Assembly (NCBI GenBank): GCA_017506865.1
Contig: JAFCMP010000024.1
Location: 62,001 to 126,000 of the forward strand
Length of the DNA stretch: 64,000 bases
From: Tribonema minus
Taxonomy: Eukaryota; Sar; Xanthophyceae; Tribonematales; Tribonemataceae
Direction: 5' to 3'
Every line of letters begins with the position of its first letter. Position 1 is the first letter of the stretch. Shown piece by piece: positions 1 to 10,566 of this stretch. The notes under the pieces were generated by a model that did no database searches, was not told the origin of the DNA, and saw only the letters and a program-made list of their open reading frames with translations. Position numbers and translations under genes: made by a program.

Positions 1-149
1 CGTGTGCTCATTTCAGCCGTGCCCGACCCTGAACTACCTCTAATGTCTACCATGCCACTGGCCGCCATGCAGTGTGCTCATCATCATTGCTCAGCCATCC
101 CAACCTCACTTCGATAGCTCTGACCCCCAGCCCTACCGCTCCGCTGCGC

Positions 150-239
150 AGTGTGCAAGGCTAGCTACGGCCGCGCCGGCAGCAGCAGCTGCACCGCGTG
201 CGTCGCCTGTAATGGCTACCTCGACGTACATACTGTAGG
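150..239 (+). pseudogene. Truncated upstream copy of a cysteine-rich exon
   Basis: This stretch repeats the start of the functional exon at 389, including its 3' splice site and some 80-140 bases of upstream intron. The shared part runs through the CKAxYGRA and SSSCTAC residues, then diverges and meets a TAG at 237-239. It reads as a partial tandem duplication of an acceptor and exon start, not a usable exon. It is the first example in this window of the exon-edge copies described under findings. Confidence 0.6.
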
Positions 240-388
240 CTCATCAGTGACACAGTTCAGCCGTGCCCAACCCTGACTGCGTTCAACATGCCCCCGCTCC
301 ACTGCGCAGTGCGCTCGTCATCATTGCTCAGCCACCATAACTTCAGTTGTACAACTCTAACCTTCACCCGTACTGCTCCGCTGCGCAG

Positions 389-2857
389 TGTGCAAGGCCG
401 GCTACGGCCGTGCACCTGGCAGCAGCAGCTGCACCGCGTGCCCGGCCGGCACGTACTCCGACGCCACCATGATCACGTGCAAGCAGTGCCAGACTGACCG
501 CATCTCTGCCGCCAAGGCGAGCGTCTGCGTCGCGTGCACCGGCGGCAAGGTCGCCAACGTGGGCCAGACGAAGTGCGGTGAGTGATGGAATGGCGTACTT
601 CAGAGTTGAGGTTGACGCGCCTGCGTCGCCCTCACGCGAGGGTGTACTGGGAGTTGAGGTTAATGGTGAAGGTGCACTTCAGAATTGATATCAAAGTCTC
701 CAATGCGGGGCCAAGTAAATTGCGGTGAGTCACACGAGGGTGCGCCACCACACGTTGAGGGTGTACTTTAAGCGGAGGTAAGAGGTGAGGCATTTTCTAC
801 AAATGAGGCTGATGGGCACATGCCCGGCCTGGGACCGGCTACATAGATGCTCAACGCATTAAGGGAACAAGTGCATCTGATGCATGAGATCTGCTCGATC
901 ACGGTTGCCCTGTGACCCCCCCCCCCCCCCCCCCCCTCCCCCCCTCTCCCCACACGCGCGCGCTCTCAGTCTGCAAGGACGGCCAGGGCGGCGCAACTTG
1001 CAAGAAGTGCAACGTCGGCAACTACTCCAATGCGAGCACCAACTACCTCTGCGTCCCGTGCGCGACCGGCATCACGCCCGCCTCGGGGGCGGCCAAGTGC
1101 ACGGAGTGCGCCGCAAACAAGATCGCCGACGCCACGCGCACCGCATGCGGTGAGCTTAATCCTAACCCTAACTCTAACCCTAAATTTAGCCCTCCTTAAT
1201 TTGTCGACGCGTCATGAGTGCCTTAGGGGTAGGCTAACCCTGATCCAAACCCCAACCCTTGGATACATACAAATCCCAATCTTTGGATACATACATGCCC
1301 CTGCAGAGTGAATGAGGGGAGTGTGAGAGCTTCAAGTAGGCTGCTCGCTGTCTTCGTGAGTCGTGGTCAAATTGCGCATCACCCCACCTTGCGGCTGACA
1401 TTCCAATCTTTGTGGACACTTCACGCAGCACATTTTCAGTGTTTTAGAGTTGCGACGTGGCAGCCTACTGTTTGAGTCAGTCGCACTGCTCAGCACAATG
1501 TGGTACAGGTGCCCTTTGTGTGTGCATATGTGTGTGTGCGCGGTTCCTGAGCCCCCCTCGCCTCCCCCCCCGCATTCTAACCTCATCTCCCCCCCTCCCC
1601 CCCCCCCCCCCCCCTGCTTGCCTCTCCAGTCTGCCTGGACGGCTACGGCAGCGACGCCAGCGGCGACTGCGCGCAGTGCAAGGCCGGCCAGTACTCGAGC
1701 GCCGACACGAATCCGCCGCACACATGCCAGAACTGCGACCTCGAGTCCATCGCCAGCGCGGCCGGCTCGGCCACGTGCGCGACGTGTGAGACGAGCAAGA
1801 TCCCCAACGCCCTGCACACCGTCTGCGGTGAGTGCGCCTCTCTCAGCGCCTCAGCACTGTGCAAGCCCTCTGTGAACTTTGATGTTGAACTTTAATGTTG
1901 AGGTATTAACGTGACGAGCAAGATCCCCAACGCTCTGCACACCGTCTGCGGTAAGTGCCTCTCAGCGCCTCGGCATCGTTCAATGAACTTCAATGTTGAA
2001 GAGTTGATGCAGACGCGCGCGTGACGCCAGCGCGGTCGGCACTGTGCGGCGCACCGTCTGCAGTGATTGTGTCCCGAGTCGCGTTAACGCCTGGTTGTCT
2101 AGCACACTTGTAGCTTCTAGATTGTTGAGGTTGGGCCTCTCTCCGAGACACGACAGAGCACGAGCACGCATATGTGCATTGCGATCGTGACTTCTGCCGT
2201 GGCAGGAAAGCATTGCGCACAATTACTGCCAGTCACTCAGAGTGCATGTGGCTGCAGGCGCAAATGTGCCACATCGCAAAACAAATGTATGTGACAACCG
2301 CGACCGCACAGCCAAGACCCCATTTCACCCCCCTCAACGCGCTGCCCTTCCCCCCCCCCCCCCCCTCAAATACAGTGCCCCCCGGCTCGGAGGACGGCGC
2401 GGCGTACAAGCTGCAGACAGTGATCACGGGCGACGCGTCGTGCATGAGCTACGACGCGGCGGGCGCGCTGACGATGCAGCCGTGCAGCGCCGACGCGGCG
2501 TCGCAGAAGTTTGTGTGGACGTGGACGATCCCCGAGGCGAACCCCGCCAACGCGTACGGCCTCCTCAAGTCCGGCGCGCTGTGCGCGGACTTCACGGGCG
2601 GCACTACGCTGAGCGCTGTCAAGATGAAGGCGTGCAAGACGGCGGCGAACCAGAGCCAGCGCTGGACGAACGCGCGCGTCCTGTGCGCGGACGGCGAGTG
2701 CACGTGGCAGTTCGGCAACCGCGCCGCGCCGACCGCCGCCGACGCCGCCGTGCGCCTCCTGGTCAAGACGCCCAGCCTCAGCGGCAGCGCCAAGGTCGTC
2801 ATGGGCGCGCCCACGATGCCCGGCACGAACGCCGAGTGGTTCTTCCGCAAGTGGTAG
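389..2857 (+). CDS. Cysteine-rich module protein with ricin-B-like C-terminus (5' end outside window)
   Basis: Exons are read at 389-577, 970-1149, 1630-1827 and 2376-2857 (TAG stop). Each of the first three encodes one module of about 60-66 residues with regularly spaced cysteines (patterns such as CKAGxYS, CxxCETSKI, ending TVCG), resembling the GCC2/GCC3 or ephrin-receptor-like repeats of extracellular proteins. All introns are phase 1 (TGC G|gt ... ag|TC TGC), so modules are symmetric, as expected for exon duplication. The last exon has about 160 residues with QxW-type signatures (SQKFVWT, SQRWT) and paired cysteines, resembling a ricin-B beta-trefoil carbohydrate-binding domain. No start codon or signal peptide is seen; the gene should begin to the left of position 1. 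Role inferred: secreted or cell-surface glycan-binding protein. Exon borders are well supported by phase; domain names are by motif only. Confidence 0.72.
706..728 (+). repeat. Downstream echo of the exon 389-577 donor edge
   Basis: The last bases of the exon ending at 577, with its GTGAGT donor, recur here as a degenerate copy (GGCCAAGTAAATTGCGGTG...). The spacer between them also carries similar cycles of GTTGAGGTT-like sequence. The copy lies downstream of the true donor. Confidence 0.5.
916..944 (+). repeat. Homopolymer C polypyrimidine tract
   Basis: 21 consecutive C, then T and 7 more C, lie 26 bases upstream of the acceptor at 969. This replaces the usual mixed T/C tract of the 3' splice site. 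Confidence 0.85.
1151..1193 (+). repeat. Interstitial telomere-like repeats
   Basis: Several CCCTAA-type units (CCTAACCCTAACTCTAACCC and neighbours) follow directly after the donor at 1150, inside an intron of the cysteine-rich gene. Confidence 0.7.
1588..1614 (+). repeat. Homopolymer C polypyrimidine tract
   Basis: A C8-T-C18 run lies about 15 bases upstream of the acceptor at 1629. Confidence 0.85.
1913..2060 (+). repeat. Two downstream echoes of the exon 1630-1827 donor edge
   Basis: Positions 1913-1955 repeat the last ~37 bases of the exon plus its donor with one or two differences (CTGCACACCGTCTGCGGTAAG against ...GGTGAG), 122 bases downstream of the original. A third, more decayed version with GCACCGTCTGCAGTG lies at about 2031-2060. 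Both are inside the following intron. Confidence 0.8.
2350..2365 (+). repeat. Homopolymer C polypyrimidine tract
   Basis: 16 consecutive C end 10 bases before the acceptor at 2375 of the terminal exon. Confidence 0.85.
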
Positions 2858-2941
2858 AGAAGGCCGCTAGGGAGGAGCGTGTCCGCACCCCTTAACCTCA
2901 ACTTGAAGAAGCATCTCCGATCCCTCCCCTTCCGCCAGGCG

Positions 2942-2981
2942 GCACCACCGCCGACTGGCTGTCCTCTTCCTCAAGTGGTAG
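2942..2981 (+). repeat. Degenerate copy of the CDS end, stop codon included
   Basis: The last ~35 bases of the reading frame, ending in CAAGTGGTAG, recur 124 bases downstream with several changes and are again followed by CAACTTGAAGT-type sequence. A tandem duplication spanning the stop codon is the simplest reading. Confidence 0.65.
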
Positions 2982-5690
2982 ATTTGGGGGGCGCTCCGTC
3001 CTCAAAGTTCAACTTGAAGTACTACCGTTCCCCGCCGTCCCCGCAGCCCCGCTCTGCGTCATAGCATTGGGGGGTGGTCTGGGCACGTGCCGCGCGCCGT
3101 GCGCAGGCGCACAGCTCACAGCGCTTGCCGTTGTGCCACTCGTGTGCGCACTCAGCGCAGGCCCGTGGCTCAGGCGACGCTAGTAGCAGCCGTAGCCTCG
3201 TTGATTTTCATTGCATGTCTGTCGGTGCGCGCTCGTCGTTTCCATTCCGGCCAGTGCTTGGTAGGAGTATCTGCAACCCTGGCTTCTGTCGCGGCGGCAG
3301 TGCATTCTTTATTGCGTTTCAGTCCGGGTGTGCGCAGACCAACAGATTAGAGGGTTCAAAGATGCGGAATGCAGGATGACGAGGTGTTGACCGTAAAATA
3401 GTACGTTGCCACTGTCGGTATACATGTCACTGCTTGAATACAGCATGTGTTTCACCTACACCTTAGAGCCCCCCCGTTTTTTCTGCCTCCCTTGCTGCTG
3501 CATCTGCTGCGAGTGCCAACTCACGTTGTCGTCAGCAAGGCTTTTGAGCACAGCACTGTGTTCCGCATCTGACAGGGGTAATTGTGCACACATGTGCATG
3601 TAGTCACACGCGTGCCACATCATGCTGCGTGTCAAGAGCCATGATGTTCCGATATCATCATTTTACCAGAATCATCGCGTGTCTTCAAGCCACGCCAGCA
3701 ACTATTTCCATTCCACACTGGAGGCTCACCAGTTCGCTGCACAGCCACCATGACATCATTCCTTGCAGACATGATTGCAAACCGTCTGTGGCATTCGAGA
3801 TCGTCACACAAGTCCAATTGAAAGCAGCACCGTCCACACTTTGTACAAAAGCAAAACCCCGCCAGCTGCCGCAGCGCATTTCTTTTACCCGCAGCGCGAA
3901 CTGCATGTAGTCCCATCCCGTCCATCAGCGCTCTGATGTCAACTTGAAGCTTCAAGAATTGGCATACTAGCACGTTGCACCATAGCATCGCATTCGCCCA
4001 TCAAGAACGCCACGCGGCTGTGCAAACATTCAGCGCAGCGCAGCAGCCCCACGGGACCGTCCTTCTGCTAGCTCCTGCATCGGCACCATATGGTGAGCGC
4101 TGCTGCTGCTGCTGCTGCAGCTGCAGCTGCTGAGCGTTGACAACAGCGTTGCTGAAGGCTGCATTTGTCAGCCGCTGCGGGGCGAGACAACCTGCGGCCA
4201 CTGCAGCACACACTCAGTCACACTGCTGGCGCTGCAACAACGCAAGCACAGTCATCCATTTTGCGATCTGTACACCGTATGACCGACTTGAACAGTAAAA
4301 CGACACAGCACATGGAAATTAACGACAGGTGTTGCCATCCCTTCTAGTGTTGAAAAGCCATTTGGGCTCAATGCTGCACACCAGGTTTGAGCACCAGGAG
4401 TTGACAAATAAAATCAAACTTTACTCTTAACCTTCATGCGTGGTGCGCAACACAAACTTTTACAGAGACAAAACATTCAAATGTGCACAGCAGTAGCAGA
4501 GGTGCAGCAGTCGCATCTGTACCTTCGAGTTGAGCCAGAAAGCTGATGAGAAGCTTCTCAGGCCACGCCATCAAACATCAAAAACCGCATGCAACTGCAA
4601 AGGTGACCTCACGGCACAGAAATGCCCAGAAAATTCTAGCTCTGGGCTTCAAGAGGTACTTTATGATTATTTTGAACTGCAACATGGCAGTCACAGAGCA
4701 CTGTCTGTCACCAACCTGTCAGACCTTTGAGATGCGTTTGTATGCAACGTGGCGCCAGCTTTACAGATGGTACCAGTCCAATTGTGGTACGGCAATGAGT
4801 CAAACGCAGCACATGTCTCACAGCACACAGCAATACTGGATCCTTGTCAATGGTGCGCTCAAATGTTGTGTACAGGTACCGAGATGTGTTGTATCAACAA
4901 CACCTGGGCGCGCACAACCACTACCCTGTATGTGCAGTTCACAGCTGCTAGTGCTTGCAGTCAGTCTGCCCACAATGATAAGCTAGCCTGAGCAAATGAG
5001 TTCAACATGTGCTGGCGCTGCAATGTCGCCAGCAGTGTAAAGGGGAGGCCCGGCATATGTATTACAAGCACATCAAGCTCGTGTACTCACCTGCCAGAAG
5101 ATAATTTTGATTTTAAACTTGCATTCGTAAATGCTCAGGGTTTTGCTCTGAGGCGGGATTGGTGGTCATGTGTCACTTATGCAGGCACCATGCAAAGCTC
5201 AATCGCTAACTTTTTGAACCAAGCATTGTTGTATGCCCTATGCGACACATCCTACTGCAAAAGATGCTGGTCTGCTACCATCACCGGATTTTTGCAGTGA
5301 GAGAGCGTACATCACATGCGCGCAATTGTGAGCTGTGCTAGCTGTATGTGCATGCAGAAATCCCGTACTGATCATGCCCTAGCAAGCAACGTGACGACAT
5401 GAGACGATGAACTTCACACACGTACAAATGCATCCCAGCACATGCTGGCAGTATGTGGAGCAGCCGTCCGACTTGAGGTCTCAGAGTGGCAGAGACGCAG
5501 AGACACGAAAGAGGCGATCTTTCTCCTATAGGCAACTGGCTATATTTGCGTGCAAGCAGTGCAATAGTACGACGGCTGCTTGTGGATCCCTTGCTGCTGT
5601 GCTGCCATTGCTGGACATCCTAGCCACTCGCCGAATGCAGCACATTCACCAAAGTTTACGGTCTGGAACGATTGTGTTGTGACCCAATCA
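2982..5690. other. No recognisable gene
   Basis: Only short, cysteine-rich or low-information reading frames occur here and none resembles a known protein. A (CTG)n run lies at about 4097-4120. The sequence may contain the 3' UTR of the cysteine-rich gene near 2860-3100. Confidence 0.4.
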
Positions 5691-5699
5691 GCCACGTAA

Positions 5700-6560
5700 T
5701 TGATTCAAAGGTCAATTCAAATTGAACCGTCCAATTCGTCACCAAGTCAGTTTTATTTCTCCGCGAAGCGTTTTATTGCAATTGCAGCGACAGTCGGAGA
5801 CGGGTCAATTGCCAATTGGACAGGATCGATTGGCAGCACCAGCCTCTAGGGAGGCGCCTGGCGCTAGCGCGAGGTTTCAGGGGGTGAGTTTCTGTCCTGG
5901 ACGAGTGCGCATACCAACTGACTTGGCCAATTCGCTTAGGGAGGGCAGGAAAATGGTCCAATTGGTGGCCAATAAGTTTGGCGCCTCAAATCGGTCAAGC
6001 CAATTCAGCTAATTGGACTGCAGGAGGCGAGTGATGCCCTGGCGCCTGTTGTACAATAAGCTAGCAGGAAGCCACATGATGCAGCTCTGATGCACACGCC
6101 GATTGGACTTGCCAGTTGGCTTATCGAGGCCAACTCATCCGTTTGGAAATCTGCCGTGACTGCTGCACGGGAGACGGTTCAATTGCCAATTTTAAATTGA
6201 AGGCAGAGGTACAGCGCTAGCGGCGGCGTGCACGACGGGAGACCTTGTGTAGGTGAGTGGCGCATCCGAATTGGTATCACCGATACAATCATCGAGGCGA
6301 GACAATTGACAAATCGGCAGCAAGTCGGCCTGTTGCTGAAAACAGATTGACCAATTGAGCCGTGCGAGGCGAGCGCTGGACAGCGGTGCTCCTACCTGGC
6401 ACACGATGATTGAGAGCTGCTACTTTGAGCGGCGCTGGGCAGCAGCGCAAGCCAATTGGCTTGACGAGGCTCGTATCGGCAAGAGTACAAAACGGTTGAG
6501 GTGGCGCGTCACTGACAGATCATCAATCACATGCTCGCAGGCGCGTTCATGCTTGTAGGC
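5700..6560. repeat. Cluster of CAATTG / CCAATTGG palindromes
   Basis: At least eight CAATTG hexamers, several as GCCAATTGG, plus many one-base variants lie in about 860 bases, often next to GAGGCG or CGAGGC. They occur in loosely repeated blocks of about 100-250 bases. No coding frame is supported. Confidence 0.55.
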
Positions 6561-7159
6561 AGTGCACCACTGGCGTCTGCAGACCAGCTCGGCTGTAGCA
6601 GCATCAGCGATCAGGGCGTCATACCGAAGTTGTGCTGCACGGACACGATGCAGTCCACTTGCTGCAGATCCGTCTTAGTAGTACATCACAGCAAGTGATG
6701 CCCTGTCCGCGCAATTAGCCGTCAACTTTTTTGCATGTAATGGCGGTGTCCTACTCATTTTATGGTCGCAATCATTCTGTCCACGCGCTGCAGATCGTGT
6801 CTGAAACACCATGGGGTGCCTGGCAGCCAGTATCGGAAGCAGTGCGGTCGTCTGCGCATCCGTTGGTCACCAGGTCAGCAGGTGCATTAGCGGTGGCGGC
6901 ATCGGGAGCAGCAGCGATGGCTACAGTGCAGCAATAAGTTCGACCGAGCTCCAAAACCGCAAACCACAGCGACTTTGTAACACTTGATGCTAGCGGACAC
7001 ACAGAAACAAATGGTTCTCAGCGCAAGCATTAGGCCTTGTTTCAAGTGCTTCATTGTGCCAAGCACACGATTGATACAATACAATGAATTGAAGCAATTG
7101 CATCCAGTACGTGCTTTGTGTGCAGCGTCATGTGCATGTGCCAGGTTTGCAAGTTGTGC

Positions 7160-7238
7160 GGCCTTCGGCCATGTCGCGGTGGCCTTCGGCCATGTCGCGG
7201 GGCCTTCGGCCATGTCGCGGGGCCTTCGGCCATGTCGC
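7160..7238. repeat. Four tandem 20-bp units
   Basis: Units of GGCCTTCGGCCATGTCGCGG are repeated head to tail four times without spacers. A related single copy with the same right flank lies near 27752-27812, so the array belongs to a larger dispersed repeat. Confidence 0.9.
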
Positions 7239-7383
7239 TCCGCGACACTCTGCGATTCATAGGACCGAAGGTCCTGGATCTGCGCACTCAAGTGTATGCA
7301 GACACACAATCGATGCCATGGCTTCTAGGTGTCTGAGCGCAAGTGAACGCTACAACTGGTTGATTCTGTACGCACAATAAGGA

Positions 7384-7679
7384 GTTGGAAATCTGGCTAT
7401 GCAGGCAGGCAACTCGTTGCCAGCGCACAGCAGCAGAGGAAAGTGGAAGAGCTGGAGTCTGTAAAGAGAGAAGTGATCATTACATCTGACCTCGCAAACA
7501 CAGTTGCTTCCGTCGCGTGGGGGTCATAAACCTTCCCCAGAACTTGACAGAACCTGCCAGAACTTGCAAAGAAGCTTCCAAGAGCAACTTGGTTTGAACC
7601 AGTGCTTCCAAGAGCAACCTGCGAAAGATCCTGAGCCCTGAGCTCTTCCTGAACTACCAGTAATACCCCATATTCCAAC
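7384..7679 (-). repeat. LTR (3' LTR in element orientation)
   Basis: 296 bases, nearly identical to 9306-9640 but lacking a 39-bp internal duplication present there. Confidence 0.93.
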
Positions 7680-7692
7680 ACTCTCCCCCATT
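7680..7692 (-). other. Polypurine tract of the LTR element
   Basis: Read on the minus strand this is AATGGGGGAGAGT, directly upstream of the 3' LTR, the expected place and composition for the plus-strand primer of an LTR retrotransposon. Confidence 0.75.
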
Positions 7693-8302
7693 GCGACCGT
7701 GTGTGCAGGGAGCAATGCTTCAGACAATACTTCGACTCAACAGAGCCTGGCGCGTTATCCTCTGCGCACATCTGTACTACAGTTACTGTATACTGCTCTC
7801 CCCGGCTCAAAGCGCCTAATCAAGTGCACTGCCAAACTGGCTTCAAACTGCACATACTGCAATCAAACTTACTTAGTGCACTGCTGGAACCCCTTCTGTG
7901 CAAAAGCATACACACAAAAGCTGTACTGCTGAGCACCCGCTCTTCTGTACTACACAATCATGCACATATTCCGAGCGCCCGCTCTTCTGCGACTGTTACA
8001 CTGCTGAGGACCCAAACCCTCTTCTGTGCAAATCGTGGCGTGTGCTGCCATCAATGTACTAGGCATACTGCTGCCATCGTTGTACTACCAACTGCCGCTG
8101 CCCGCAGCTTCTGGGGATGCTCCTCCCCGTTTAGTGCTCCAACTACCATATGCTGCAGCACTCTTCCCCGTGTATGCCTTAAACCTAGGGGTGGCCGTAC
8201 ACTTGAGGGCAAATGCTGAACAATTTCGTGGCACTAAGTAAGATCACAAGAGCAGCTAATCAACACATCCTATGTGCGCCGCTCCATCCGTGGCATGCTG
8301 GT

Positions 8303-9211
8303 TTAGCATTTATACACTGGTTCGTCGTCGTTGCGGCCGCCTCCTCCCGGTGCTCCGTTGCTCCGCTGCTGCTGCTTCTGCGCCTCCCGCTTCGCCGCAA
8401 ATGAGCCCTCCGCGAATGGGTGTCCGGCCTCCTTCTGCTTGCAGTCCCGCTCCTTGTGCCCCAGCTTCGAGCACCAGCCGCACTTGCCTCCAAATTTGTG
8501 TGTGTCGTACGCTCTTGCGGTGTAGCTGGAAGGCGTGTCGTTGATGTAGCCGATGCCGTTCAAGTGCTGATAGTGCTTGTTGTAGTTGAAGTCGTAGTGG
8601 GCGCGCAGCATGCGTTTAATCTCTTTGTTGTTCAGGCTCTCCTGTACCTGAATGATCGACCTGACCGCGTCGAACTCCGACGGCAGGCTGTTGATGACGA
8701 ATCCGCGCAGCATGAGGTCTCCTACGGGCTCTCCGAGAAGTTTGAGCTGCCGCTGGAGGTACTCCGCTCTCAGAATGAACAGATCAAAGTCCATCTCGGA
8801 GTTGTACCTCATGTTCATCAGCTCCAGCACGAGCTCAAGCGCCCGAGCTTGCGTGCGAGCTGCGAACTTCTCCTTGAGCTCCATCCAGGCCTGCCTCCCT
8901 TCCCCTTCCTCCACGCTCGCCACGATAGCATTGGCGAGTCCTTTCGTGGAGAGAAGCAGTTGCCTGTATAACTTGGCATTCTCTGATCCAAGCTTGCCCA
9001 GCTCGGTGGCAGTGATGTGCTCTGGGTCGATGAGGGCTGTCTTGATTGAAGCTGGCAGCAGTGCCAGAAATTTCCCACTCCACTCGTGGTATTCATCTGC
9101 ACGCTTGCCCGAAAATGTTACTGTCTTGAACGACACGAGTCGTAGCTGCTCGCTGTCGCTATCGGTCCCCTCTTCCTCTGCAATACGCTGCTGCTGTGCC
9201 GCCCTCGGCAT
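8303..9211 (-). CDS. gag: Copia-type Gag polyprotein
   Basis: A 302-residue frame beginning MPRAAQQQR. Residues about 35-200 have the pattern of the copia Gag/UBN2 family (WSGKFLALLP; LMNMRY; FILRAEYLQRQL; INSLPSEFDAV). Near residue 245 a CCHC zinc knuckle, CGWCSKLGHKERDC, would bind RNA. The tail is Gln/Gly-rich. Gag packages the element's RNA into virus-like particles. The frame ends about 620 bases before the 3' LTR and no pol frame follows. The frame is intact with no stop or shift, which suggests selection or recent insertion. Confidence 0.92.
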   Translation of the reverse strand: MPRAAQQQRIAEEEGTDSDSEQLRLVSFKTVTFSGKRADEYHEWSGKFLALLPASIKTALIDPEHITATELGKLGSENAKLYRQLLLSTKGLANAIVASVEEGEGRQAWMELKEKFAARTQARALELVLELMNMRYNSEMDFDLFILRAEYLQRQLKLLGEPVGDLMLRGFVINSLPSEFDAVRSIIQVQESLNNKEIKRMLRAHYDFNYNKHYQHLNGIGYINDTPSSYTARAYDTHKFGGKCGWCSKLGHKERDCKQKEAGHPFAEGSFAAKREAQKQQQRSNGAPGGGGRNDDEPVYKC

Positions 9212-9276
9212 CTTCTACAGTCGTACAATTCAACCGCGCTAAAACAAACCTTGATTAGTCGCGGGACCTCTGACTC

Positions 9277-9305
9277 TCCAGCCCTTGCGCTACAGGCTCA
9301 TAACC
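9277..9305 (-). other. Primer-binding site complementary to a tRNA-Met anticodon arm
   Basis: Immediately inside the 5' LTR the minus strand reads GGTTATGAGCCTGTAGCGC. Its complement contains GGCTCATAACC, which matches the anticodon arm of a Met (CAT) tRNA with part of the D stem upstream. Drosophila copia primes from an internal fragment of initiator tRNA-Met in the same way. Match by eye; the actual primer tRNA is not in this window. Confidence 0.65.
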
Positions 9306-9640
9306 GTTGGAAATCTGGCTATGCAGGCAGGCAACTCGTTGCCAGCGCACAGCAGCAGCGGAAAGTGGAAGAGCTGGAGTCTGTAAAGAGAGAAGTGATC
9401 ATTACATCTGACCTCGCAAACACAGTTGCTTCCGTCGCGTGGGGGTCATAAGGTTCAAACCAAGTTGCTTCCGTCGCGTGGGGGTCATAAACCTTCCCCA
9501 GAACTTGACAGAACCTGCCAGAACTTGCAAAGAAGCTTCCAAGAGCAACTTGGTTTGAACCAGTGCTTCCAAGAGCAACCTGCGAAAGATCCTGAGCCCT
9601 GAGCTCTTCCTGAACTACCAGTAATACCCCATATTCCAAC
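9306..9640 (-). repeat. LTR (5' LTR in element orientation)
   Basis: 335 bases. Contains an extra 39-bp tandem duplication around 9443-9490 compared with the other LTR. Confidence 0.93.
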
Positions 9641-9645
9641 AAGGA

Positions 9646-10510
9646 TGAAATCACTGTCATTGTTATGTTACATTCACGGCAATGGAGCACGCCGCTCAGA
9701 CCTGCGACACGACAGGCATCGAGAGTATGCGTGCCGCAGTGGGTGGCCGTCTCAGCTGTCGCGAGGCTTTCGGCTCTTCTTGCTGCATGCAGATGCAAGC
9801 GCTGTGTGATGGCAACTTCGAAAATGTGGCAGCGCTGTGCGCCGCGCTCGCCAGAGATGAGGGGGATGGAGTGATGCATCTCTTCAGCTGTACAGGTGAC
9901 ATGCAGTTGCCGGCTACCTCCGGAAGTACATGAACATGCGCGACACAGACCTCATCTACGTCTTTCGCGCCTTCAAGGCAGTCGGCAGCGGGTGCCGGCA
10001 CCCACTGCACAGATGGATCATGGACAGCTCAAGAGGTTCCAAAGTTAATGCGCACTCGAGAACGTCGCCATGGCAATCGACGACTTCCGCGTGGCTTCCG
10101 TTGGGATTTGGTATGGTGTTATTGGCGCAGTAGACAACCTGGTGAATGCTGCGGTAGCAGAGCTCGTCAAGTACTGCGATGTGGTCTGAGACGATTGCGA
10201 TAGTGTTTACAGTAACGAGACGGTGCTGAAGCGCAATGCCTCCAATGGCATCCACGTGCTCCAGCCTGCTCTTTCGCTACACGTCTTGGCACCAGCTTAT
10301 CTTCAACCCCCTGCAGAATTTGAATGCATCATGAAGACGGTCAAGACGCTCATGCCACCAGAGTATCTGGATAAGAACGCAACGGGGAAAGTCCACTGCC
10401 GCCCCAATGGTGATTTTGCACGCATCCAGCAAGACACCAGCAGCCGCTTAATCCCAAATGCGTGCATCTGCTATCAGAGAACAAATGTAGAATGCCAGCA
10501 GTGAGCATGA
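9646..10510. other. No confirmed gene
   Basis: Short open stretches occur on the plus strand, for example around 9682-9933 and 10223-10504. The latter reads LQPALSLHVLAPAYLQP, faintly like part of a hAT transposase core, but neither can be joined into a credible protein. Confidence 0.3.
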
Positions 10511-10566
10511 CAGATGCGGGTTGCAAACAGCAAGGCTCGGAAGTAGGCATCACACACCCAGGTCAC

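Larger units (their letters stand above)
7384..9640 (-). mobile_element. Complete non-autonomous copia-type LTR retrotransposon, Gag only (TR-GAG-like)
   Basis: Two direct LTRs (7384-7679 and 9306-9640) bound a 1.6-kb interior and the whole is flanked by a perfect 5-bp target-site duplication AAGGA (7379-7383 and 9641-9645). LTR ends form the inverted repeat GTTGGAA...TTCCAAC. The only protein encoded is Gag, on the minus strand; protease, integrase, reverse transcriptase and RNase H are all absent and there is no room for them. On the minus strand a purine tract abuts the 3' LTR and a tRNA-complementary site abuts the 5' LTR. The LTRs differ by one substitution seen and one 39-bp tandem duplication, so the insertion is fairly young. 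Movement would need enzymes supplied by a full element elsewhere. Confidence 0.92.

Noticed and set aside
1151..1193. Chromosome end
   Set aside because: The telomere-like units are few, degenerate and inside an intron, with genes on both sides.
7160..7238. Possible CRISPR-like array
   Set aside because: The 20-bp units are contiguous with no spacers, in nuclear eukaryotic DNA. It is a simple tandem repeat.
9277..9305. tRNA-Met gene
   Set aside because: Only the anticodon arm and part of the D stem are matched and the sequence abuts an LTR; it is a primer-binding site.
10223..10504. hAT transposase core relic
   Set aside because: One faint match (LHVLAPAYLQP) without the neighbouring TRW or C-terminal blocks.
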